Shown: one piece after another, positions 57,862-64,000 of the stretch
Position numbering within the stretch: position 1 is the stretch's first letter
Layout: every line of letters begins with the position of its first letter
From: Pseudothioclava arenosa
GTDB taxonomy: Bacteria > Pseudomonadota > Alphaproteobacteria > Rhodobacterales > Rhodobacteraceae
Assembly (NCBI RefSeq): GCF_002358085.1
Contig: NZ_NTJD01000004.1
Location: 243,762 to 307,761 of the forward strand
DNA length: 64,000 bases
Direction of reading: 5' to 3'
Notes under the pieces: model-generated
The model's database searches: none
Seen by the model: only the letters and a program-made list of their open reading frames with translations
Told to the model about the DNA's origin: nothing
Translations under genes and position numbers: made by a program

Positions 57862-58746
57862 ATGTCCAAGGCCAAGATCGAGATCCCCTTTGTCGGCGAC
57901 ATCACGAAATTCCTTGCGACCGAGGCGCCGAAGGGCATTCGCAAGGCGATCGAAGAGGGCGACAAGGACGATATCCTCTCGGCCAGCTATCCCTATCGCG
58001 AAAAGCTCAAGCGCAAGGACTATGAGGCGCGGATGGAGGCCTTGCAGGTCGAGCTGGTCAAGATGCTCTGGGATCTGAAAGCGACGGGCAAGCGGCTGGT
58101 CGTGGTCTTTGAGGGGCGCGACGCGGCCGGCAAGGGCGGCACGATCGGGGTGATGCGGGAGAACCTGAACCCGCGCTCGGCCTATGTCGTGGCGCTGCCG
58201 AAACCGACCGAGCGCGAGGCCACGCAATGGTATTTTCAGCGCTATGTCGACTGGCTGCCGGCGGCGGGCGAGATCGCGATGTTCGACCGCTCGTGGTATA
58301 ACCGGGGCGTGGTCGAGCATGTGTTCGGCTTTTGCACCCCCGCGCAGCGCGAGCATTTCTTTGCCCAACTGCCCGAGTTCGAGAAGATGCTGGTCGACGA
58401 GGGCGTGATCCTCGTCAAGCTCTGGCTGAACGTGGGGCGCGCCGAGCAACTGCGCCGCTTCCTCGCGCGCGAGCAGGACCCGCTCAAGCAATGGAAGCTG
58501 AGCTGGATCGACGTCGAGGGGCTGAAGAAATGGGACGCCTATTCCGAGGCGATCACCGAGACGCTCGGGCGCAGTTCGACCGCGCATGCGCCCTGGACGG
58601 TGATCCGCTCGGACGACAAGAAACGCGCGCGCATCGCGGCGATCCAGACCGTCCTGAATGCCATCGACTACGCGAAGAAGGACCGCCAAGCCATTGGCAA
58701 GGCAGATGAAATGATCTGCGGCGGGGTTGATCTGCTCGATGTCTAA
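57862..58746 (+). CDS. ppk2: polyphosphate kinase 2
   Basis: 294 residues, single PPK2 domain. Uses polyphosphate to phosphorylate nucleoside diphosphates or the reverse. Walker [10 protein letters not shown] at 85-93 and Walker B region DRSWYNRG at 142-149 are intact, with lid [15 protein letters not shown]. Class (NDP or NMP kinase) not decided. Overlaps the tetR gene by eight bases. Confidence 0.95.
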   Translation: MSKAKIEIPFVGDITKFLATEAPKGIRKAIEEGDKDDILSASYPYREKLKRKDYEARMEALQVELVKMLWDLKATGKRLVVVFEGRDAAGKGGTIGVMRENLNPRSAYVVALPKPTEREATQWYFQRYVDWLPAAGEIAMFDRSWYNRGVVEHVFGFCTPAQREHFFAQLPEFEKMLVDEGVILVKLWLNVGRAEQLRRFLAREQDPLKQWKLSWIDVEGLKKWDAYSEAITETLGRSSTAHAPWTVIRSDDKKRARIAAIQTVLNAIDYAKKDRQAIGKADEMICGGVDLLDV

Positions 58747-59356
58747 GCGCGGCTACCATCACGGAAATCTGCGGCAGGCGCTGGTAGAGGCGGCACTGGG
58801 GCTGATCGAGGAAAAGGGGCCGACGGGCTTTACCCTCTCGGAGGCGGCCAAGATCGCGGGCGTGACCCCGGCCGCCGTCTATCGCCATTTCGAGGGGCGC
58901 GAGGCGCTGATCGTGGACTGTGCGCGCCAAGGCTATGCGATTTTCGCCGATCTGATGGAGCATGCCTGGAACGGCGGCAAACCCTCGGCGCTGGCGGCCT
59001 TTGGCGCGACGGGGCGGGCCTACCTCGCCTTCGCGCGGAAATATCCGGGCCATTACATGGCGATGTTCGAGGCGGGGCTCTCGCCCAACCGCGAACCCGC
59101 ATTGGCGCCGCTGGCGGCGCGCGCGATGGGCGTGATGGAGGCGGCGACGGCGGCAATCACTGCACATCTGCCCGAAGATCGCCGCCCGCCGCCCGCCATG
59201 GTCGCAGCCCATATCTGGGCAATGAGCCATGGCGTGGTCGAGCTTTATGCGCGCGGCGAGCCCGGCGCGCGGGCGCCCTTTCCGCCGGCTGATCTGCTGG
59301 AAAGCGGCATCGGCATCTACCTGCGCGGGCTCGGGCTGATCGCGCCCGACGGCTAG
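58739..59356 (+). CDS. TetR/AcrR family transcriptional regulator
   Basis: 205 residues. DNA-binding domain ~5-55: [22 protein letters not shown] and [25 protein letters not shown], followed by an all-helical TetR_C (WHG-type: [19 protein letters not shown]). Starts at the ATG inside the last codons of ppk2, so it is likely co-transcribed with it. Ends sharing a CTAG with the convergent lysE stop. Targets unknown; ppk2 or the genes opposite are possible. Confidence 0.92.
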   Translation: MSKRGYHHGNLRQALVEAALGLIEEKGPTGFTLSEAAKIAGVTPAAVYRHFEGREALIVDCARQGYAIFADLMEHAWNGGKPSALAAFGATGRAYLAFARKYPGHYMAMFEAGLSPNREPALAPLAARAMGVMEAATAAITAHLPEDRRPPPAMVAAHIWAMSHGVVELYARGEPGARAPFPPADLLESGIGIYLRGLGLIAPDG

Positions 59357-59964
59357 AGCAGCACCCGCGCCAGCGACCAGAGGCCGAAGCCCCCCATCAT
59401 CAGCGAGGAAAGCCGCGCCGTCCACAGCGCGAAGCTGTCGGGCAAGCGGTGATGCAGCGCCGCGACCAGCCCCGACAAAAACGCCCACCACAGCATCGAG
59501 CCAAGGAACACCCCCGCCACCACGGCAAGCGCGGCGCCGGTCGAGGCAGTCTCCGCCAGACCCAGCCCCGCGAAGATCGCGGCAAAGCTCAGCACCGTCG
59601 CGGGGTTGGCCATGGTCAGCGCAAAAGTCGTGGCGACAGTCGGCAAAAGCCCGCGCTGCGTCGGCGCCTTCGCGGCCTCGACCGCTTGCCCGCCGCGCGG
59701 CCAGCCCTTGATCGCCAGCCAGATCAGGAACCCGCCCCCCAAAAGCCCGAGCGGCAAGGAAATCCGTTCGAGCAGGGCCGCAAAGGCCGCAAAGCCCATC
59801 GCGGCGAGGCTCGCGTAAAGCCCGTCCGCCAACGCCGTGCCAAGCCCGCCAGCCAGCCCCGCCAGAAACCCTGATCTCAGCACCCGCTGGATACAAAGCG
59901 CCCCGATCGGACCGAGCGGCGCGGCAATCGCCAGACCTGTCAGCAAAGCCTTGAGAAACAGCAT
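59353..59964 (-). CDS. LysE-family amino acid exporter
   Basis: 203 residues, about six hydrophobic helices; GLAIAAPLGPIGALCIQRVLRSG and TFALTMANPATVLSFAAIFAGLG are the LysE/RhtB marks. Exports an amino acid across the inner membrane. The ATG at 59964 overlaps the stop of the Lrp-type gene (TGATG); a GTG one codon earlier is possible. Stop overlaps that of convergent tetR by the shared CTAG. Confidence 0.92.
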   Translation of the reverse strand: MLFLKALLTGLAIAAPLGPIGALCIQRVLRSGFLAGLAGGLGTALADGLYASLAAMGFAAFAALLERISLPLGLLGGGFLIWLAIKGWPRGGQAVEAAKAPTQRGLLPTVATTFALTMANPATVLSFAAIFAGLGLAETASTGAALAVVAGVFLGSMLWWAFLSGLVAALHHRLPDSFALWTARLSSLMMGGFGLWSLARVLL

Positions 59965-60422
59965 CACAACCCCCGCAAGATGACCGGCGGCTCGACCACC
60001 GCGGACAGTGACAACATGGTTTCCGAACGCTCAATCCAGCCTCCCGCCTTGAGCATTGATAGAAACGCTTCGAGCGCCTCCAGCCCCTCAAGGCGCAGCT
60101 GAATCAGATAGTTCCAGCCACCAGTGACGTGATGGCAGGCGGTGACTTCGGGGCGCCCGGCGATATCGGCGCGAAACGCCTCCTCCGAGATCCCGCGCGC
60201 CAGCGCCACGAACAGGAAAGCCAGCACCGGGCGCCCGAAGGCCGCCGGATCAAGATCCGCCCGAATGCCCCGGATCGCGCCGCGCTGGCGCAGTTTCTGA
60301 ATCCGATCGTTCACCGCCGATGTCGAAAGCCCCACCCGCGCCGAAATCTCGGCCAGCGACAGGCGGGCATCCCCCATCAGGCAGGTGGCGATTTTACGGT
60401 CTATAGTGTCCATCTTCGGCAT
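59964..60422 (-). CDS. Lrp/AsnC family transcriptional regulator
   Basis: 152 residues: N-terminal helix-turn-helix (TIDRKIATCLMGDARLSLAEISARVGLSTSAVNDRIQKLRQRG) and a C-terminal RAM ligand domain (VTACHHVTGGWNYLIQLRLEGL). Coupled to the LysE exporter, the standard pairing in which the regulator senses the exported amino acid. The frame is open to 60536; the ATG at 60422 (MPKMDTIDRK) is preferred, with ATG 60413 as alternative. Confidence 0.92.
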   Translation of the reverse strand: MPKMDTIDRKIATCLMGDARLSLAEISARVGLSTSAVNDRIQKLRQRGAIRGIRADLDPAAFGRPVLAFLFVALARGISEEAFRADIAGRPEVTACHHVTGGWNYLIQLRLEGLEALEAFLSMLKAGGWIERSETMLSLSAVVEPPVILRGL

Positions 60423-60684
60423 CTTTCCGGTAAATTCTGTTATCACCTCATATTCGCCCGGAGACTGTCGCCTGACAATCCCAGACGAGAGGCCCCGCAA
60501 ACTTCCGTTGATTTTCCGGATCTGCGCATGGACCATCCCCGCAGGGCGGAAAATCTCCGGTGACGGCCTCGGTTTGGCGGGGCTTCAACCGGGCGCAACG
60601 CCAAAGTGACGTAACGTTCAGCAGATCACGACCCCGCCCCACAGCGCGCTTCGGACTTTACTTTTCGGGCGCTCGCGCATTTAT

Positions 60685-60698
60685 TGAACACACGTTCA
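60685..60698. promoter_or_regulatory. TGAAC-N4-GTTCA operator-like palindrome
   Basis: TGAAC acac GTTCA, a perfect 5-bp inverted repeat 16 bases before the SDR start. Typical of TetR-family operators controlling acyl-CoA genes; the regulator is not identified. Confidence 0.4.
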
Positions 60699-60713
60699 GT
60701 TTGGGAGGCATGA

Positions 60714-61460
60714 ATGGAACTTCAGGGCTTGCGCGCGATCGTGACCGGCGGCGCTTCGGGGCTGGGTGCAGCAACCGCGCAATATCTGGCGGCGCAGGGC
60801 GCCAAGGTGACGATCTTCGATCTGGACGAGGCGCGCGGCACGGCGCTGGCCAACGAGATCGGCGGCAATTTTGCCCGCACCGACGTGACCAGCGAGGAAA
60901 GCGTGCAGGCAGCGATCACCACTGCCGTGGACGCAATGGGCGGCATTGATGCGCTGGTGAATTGCGCGGGCATCGCCACCGGCGAGCGTGTGGTGGGCCG
61001 CGATGGGCCGCACAGCCTCGAAGGCTTCGCGCGCACGATCAACATCAACCTCGTCGGCTCGTTCAACGTGCTGCGGCTTGCGGCGGCCGAGATGGCGAAG
61101 AACGAAGGCCCCGAGCGCGGCGCGATCGTCAACACCGCCTCGATCGCGGCCTTCGATGGGCAAAAGGGACAGGCCGCCTATGCCGCCTCGAAAGGCGGGA
61201 TCGCGGGCATGACCCTGCCGCTGGCGCGCGACCTCGCGACCCAGGGCATCCGCGTCTGCGCCATCGCGCCGGGCATCTTCGCCACGCCGATGATGAAAGG
61301 CCTGCCGCAAGAGGTGCAGGACACGCTCGCCGCCGAAGTCACCTTCCCCAAGCGCCTTGGCGACCCCGAGGAATACGCGCGTCTTGCCGGTTTCCTGATT
61401 TCCTGCGGCTACATGAACGGCGAGGTGATCCGCCTCGACGGCGCGCTGCGGATGCGCTGA
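60714..61460 (+). CDS. short-chain dehydrogenase (3-hydroxyacyl-CoA/HSD17B10-like)
   Basis: 248 residues, classical SDR: TGGASGLG at 11-18, Asp36/Asp38 after strand 2 (NAD preference), NCAG 83-86, catalytic Ser143, Tyr156 and Lys160 (YAASK). PGIFATPMMKGLPQEVQ and the insert GERVVGRDGPHSLEGF are like type II 3-hydroxyacyl-CoA or 2-methyl-3-hydroxybutyryl-CoA dehydrogenases. The ATG at 60714 has GGAGG five bases ahead; an ATG at 60710 is in another frame. It directly abuts the convergent gene. Confidence 0.9.
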   Translation: MELQGLRAIVTGGASGLGAATAQYLAAQGAKVTIFDLDEARGTALANEIGGNFARTDVTSEESVQAAITTAVDAMGGIDALVNCAGIATGERVVGRDGPHSLEGFARTININLVGSFNVLRLAAAEMAKNEGPERGAIVNTASIAAFDGQKGQAAYAASKGGIAGMTLPLARDLATQGIRVCAIAPGIFATPMMKGLPQEVQDTLAAEVTFPKRLGDPEEYARLAGFLISCGYMNGEVIRLDGALRMR

Positions 61461-62312
61461 TCAGAGCGACGACGCCATCATCCGCCGCGCAAGCGCATGG
61501 CCGAGCGCGGCGGAACTGGCGTTGAACACCCGGTCGAACCCGGCGAATTGCGCATGCAGCAGCGCCTGCCCCGCATCGGAGCGGGTAAACTCCAGCCAGT
61601 CTCGCAGCTCGGCTTCGGAGGCCGGCGCATAGGCCATCATCAGATAGGATTCGAGCCAGAGCGTGACCTCGTCGCGCAACGCGGGTTCTTCCGCGATCAA
61701 CTCGGCAAGGATCTCGTCTTTCGACACCGGATAGGCATAGACCCCGCTCTCGGCCAAAGCGACCGAGAAGGCGAAATTCGTATTCAGCCCGCCGGCAACG
61801 TTTTCCTCGACCAATCCGGCCGCCGCGATCACATCGCGCACCAGCCCCAGGCGGGCGTCCTGCGCGGCCTCGGCCGCCTCCAGCGCCCCTTCAGCCGCCG
61901 CCTCGACGCGCGGGTCCAGAAGCGCCTCGCGCGCATCAAGTTCAAGGTCGATCATCCGCTGGCCGGTCTCGCTGGACAGGAAGCGCGTGATCTCGGGCAG
62001 AGGGTCATCTTTCAGCTCATCGGCCAGCACCGCCTCGAAGGCCGATTGGAGGCGCGCCGGATCGTGGATGCGCCGCACCTCGTCATGCCAGCCCGGATCG
62101 GCGCCGTTGCCAAGGAATTCGGCGCCCAGATCGCTTGCGTAATCCTCAGATTCGCGCCCGAGAATCGCAAAGAGACGCTCGACATGCAGCAATTGCGCCA
62201 CCTGCCCCGGATCGGCACCCCATGCAGGCGCAGAAATCAGTGCCGCGCAAAGCGTCGCCGCTGCGGTCAGGGCCGAGAATCGGGGCGAAAATGGCGTAAA
62301 ACAAGCGTGCAT
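61461..62312 (-). CDS. exported DUF2059-like helical protein
   Basis: 283 residues. Signal peptide up to SAPAWG-ADPGQ. The mature part is helical and acidic, with two related segments (EITRFLSSETGQRMIDLELDARE and ELRDWLEFTRSDAGQALLHAQF) that match the DUF2059 pattern FY.S..G..L. Function of the family is unknown. Stop codon is adjacent to that of the SDR gene. Confidence 0.78.
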   Translation of the reverse strand: MHACFTPFSPRFSALTAAATLCAALISAPAWGADPGQVAQLLHVERLFAILGRESEDYASDLGAEFLGNGADPGWHDEVRRIHDPARLQSAFEAVLADELKDDPLPEITRFLSSETGQRMIDLELDAREALLDPRVEAAAEGALEAAEAAQDARLGLVRDVIAAAGLVEENVAGGLNTNFAFSVALAESGVYAYPVSKDEILAELIAEEPALRDEVTLWLESYLMMAYAPASEAELRDWLEFTRSDAGQALLHAQFAGFDRVFNASSAALGHALARRMMASSL

Positions 62313-62476
62313 GCCCCTGCCCTAGCGCGCCCGCCAATGCTGCACCAGCAGCATTCTTGCAGCTCGGCAAAGATCTGCGCGCAGACCCGCGAAAAACCGG
62401 CAGAAATTTTCTCAAAACGGGGTTGCAAGCCGCTGCGCGCCGCTATAAATCCCCCCCTACCAAAGACCACCGATGC

Positions 62477-62566
62477 GGAGAGGTGCCGGAGCGGTCGAAC
62501 GGGGCGGTCTCGAAAACCGTTGTGGGTGTGAGCCCACCCAGGGTTCGAATCCCTGTCTCTCCGCCA
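62477..62566 (+). tRNA. tRNA-Ser (anticodon CGA)
   Basis: 90 bases including encoded CCA. Acceptor GGAGAGG / TCTCTCC (one G-U) with discriminator G; anticodon stem CGGT/ACCG with loop CTCGAAA, anticodon CGA at 62511-62513; long variable arm GTGGG/CCCAC as in class II tRNAs; T-arm AGGG-TTCGAAT-CCCT. Reads UCG codons. Its 3' end is the probable attachment site of the element that follows. Confidence 0.97.
62540..62566 (+). other. probable att site (3' end of tRNA-Ser)
   Basis: The T-arm and acceptor 3' part of tRNA-Ser, where many tyrosine integrases recombine. An integrase frame begins 40 bases downstream and reads away from the tRNA. The second copy, at the far end of the element, is outside the window. 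Confidence 0.45.
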
Positions 62567-62606
62567 CTTCCATTAAACCGTTGAAATAAAAACGTTTTTT
62601 GGAGAG

Positions 62607-64000
62607 ATGTCCGAAGGCTCGTTGTCCGAACTGGACAACAAGAAGGCCACCAAAGAGGACATGCGCTATCTCAAACAACCCCGAGGCCCCGGCAAGAGCT
62701 GGGTATTTAAGATGGATACGCCCTCAGAGTTGATAGGCGTTCCGAACCCTTGGGATGGCAAACCGTTTCGCAAGGCAATCACCAGAGGGCTTGGCACCCG
62801 TCACCTCCCCACAGCCCGCAGACTGCGTGACATCGCGCTGGGCGACATCCGCAGGCTCCAAGATGGATTGAGGGAGGATAAAACCTTCACGCTCGCCTCA
62901 GCCCTCGAATGGCGTGAGATGGTCAAGGTGGCTCGCCGTGAAGCAGAGGAAGAAGGCGACCCCTTCAACGTCCCTGTCGAGTTCATCCTCAATGACAAGA
63001 TAGAGGAAGCCGCCAAGCGCGGCGCAGCCCCACCCGAACAACTGAGACGTTTCGCTCTCGTTGCCTCCGGAGCAGGTTACCCGCTTACTCTCGCCCATGC
63101 GCAATACGTCGAAGCGCGTCGTGAAGGGAATCCCTACGGCTACGCACCATTGAAGCGCACCACAGTGATGAACCTCGACACGGCGATCAAGCACCTCCGC
63201 ACGTTCCTCAAGGACGACACCAAGACCGCTTGCTTGGAGGGCGTTACACCCGAGGATGCGCGGCGCTTTCGTGACGTATACCTGCCCTCGGTGCGCAATC
63301 ATCGAAGCCCTAACGGCCTTTCTGCGAAGACCATTGAGAAGAACACCACCCTCCTCAAACAGTTGTGGGTCTGGGCTATTGAAAGCGGCCACTTGGAAAA
63401 GACCACAGCAAACCCGTGGGAGTTCCCCAAAGGGCTGCGCAGGTCCAAGAACCGGGGAGAGCAGAAGCGGCAAGACTATCAGCCCAGCGAGTGCGCCGCA
63501 CTGTTGAAGGCAACGACACGCGGAAGCAAGGAAGGCGATCTGATCCGCCTTGCCATCGCCACAGGCTGTCGCGCCGATGAAATCGCCACCATCACCACCG
63601 ATCAAGCCCGCAAGGATGGGTCAGGCTTCTACATCACCGAGGGCAAGACCAAAAACGCCCGCCGCTTCATCCCCGTTGTGGGTGAGGCTCAGACGCTCCT
63701 GCAAGCCCGCATCGCAGCGCATGGCGCATCCGGCAGGGTGTTCCCCGAGTGGCCCATCAGACCTGCCTCAGGGAAGGCCGCAGCGGTTTCTCAGTGGTTC
63801 ACTCGCTTCCGCCGCAAGGTGCTGGGCAAGGGAACCGATGACCGCTTGGCCCTTCACTCCACCCGTCACACATGGCGATACCCGAACCGACGCCGCGTGC
63901 TGGCGATCTCCTGCATCTCCTTGCGGATCTCGGCGCAGTCCGGCGGGCGTTCACGCCGGACTGCCTTGCGATCGACACCGACCAGCCTGCAGGCTCGGCG
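62607..64000 (+). pseudogene. tyrosine integrase, 3' part replaced, runs off the window
   Basis: Open frame from ATG 62607 to the window end. Residues 1-423 read as a phage/ICE-type tyrosine recombinase: N-terminal domain, SAM-like core-binding domain (~160-265) and catalytic domain with Arg322 (TGCRADEI), Lys347 (GKTKNARRF), His417/Arg420 (LHSTRHTW). From codon ~424 the translation (RYPNRRRVLAIS...) no longer resembles an integrase, and the DNA encodes an IS3 transposase on the other strand. The expected GH...Y nucleophile segment is missing. GC content is lower and codons such as AGG, ATA, TTG and ACA commoner than in the core genes. Confidence 0.8.
63866..64000 (-). pseudogene. IS3-family transposase OrfB fragment
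   Basis: On the - strand, from the right edge: ACRLVGVDRKAVRRERPP, then DCAEIRKEMQEIASTRRRFGYR, an N-terminal stretch typical of OrfB of IS3-family elements (before the DDE domain), then HV and a stop at 63868-63866. A normal OrfB would continue with RIG..L and over 200 more residues. The 5' part may continue beyond the window. The break coincides with the break in the integrase. Confidence 0.75.

Noticed and set aside
62898..63605. 235-aa - strand frame
   Set aside because: Shadow of the integrase, which carries the recombinase motifs on the other strand.

Overview
The window is GC-rich chromosomal DNA of an alphaproteobacterium, most likely a Rhodobacterales (Rhodobacteraceae/Paracoccaceae) species. 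The evidence is gene content and order: CckA beside recA, a class II DAHP synthase, a GlxA-type regulator, xerD next to aroK-aroB, and PAS_5 and DUF1330 proteins. There is also a GTTY-N7-GTTC type SOS box and a TTAA-N7-TTAA CtrA box. Most of the window is ordinary core genome. Layout: the 5' edge cuts a PhoR-like kinase (1-633), followed by a degenerate receiver-like protein. A yicC-gmk-gamma-carbonic-anhydrase-small-membrane-protein operon, a PAS protein and a DAHP synthase follow. Then come a GlxA regulator and a five-gene branched-chain-amino-acid-type ABC transporter (7.3-12.5 kb), guaA, a His-rich exported protein and a beta-barrel protein. Next is aroK-aroB, divergent from a small membrane protein, a large exported protein, xerD and a CNNM/CBS transporter. 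An MttB-family methyltransferase without pyrrolysine lies at 22.3-23.8 kb. A complete chemotaxis module occupies 24.0-33.6 kb: STAS, CheY, CheA, CheW, CheR, CheY and an unknown protein on +, facing CheD, CheB and a double-PAS chemoreceptor on -. The receptor ends in a CheR-docking type xWxxF tail. From 33.7 to 51.3 kb almost everything is on the - strand: a squalene/phytoene-synthase-like protein, cimA, cysS (with patches of foreign codon use), a class II glutamine amidotransferase, DUF1330, alaS, recA, cckA, an RsmB-type methyltransferase, actP-yjcH and guaB. One + strand sulfotransferase gene sits between recA and cckA. The remainder holds a TDT transporter, a FemAB/GNAT-like protein, a FadL-type channel, an EamA transporter, a P-loop protein, metA (predicted acetyl-CoA type), ppk2, tetR, lysE-lrp, an SDR dehydrogenase and a DUF2059-like protein.

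The right end is accessory DNA. A tRNA-Ser(CGA) gene at 62477-62566 is followed 40 bases later by a tyrosine integrase reading frame with lower GC and different codon use, the arrangement of a tRNA-borne integrative element. Just after the integrase His-x-x-Arg motif the sequence changes into the N-terminal part of an antisense IS3-family OrfB transposase. Integrase and transposase are therefore both cut at one junction near 63876.

Regulatory points: CckA has a perfect CtrA-type box upstream of a TTG start. recA has an SOS box. The region upstream of yjcH-actP holds several TTTGCAAA-like sites of the ScfR/RamB/PccR type plus two inverted repeats. Two copies of a ~60-bp intergenic element lie directly after stop codons at 22.1 and 57.7 kb. 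No CRISPR array and no rRNA was seen.
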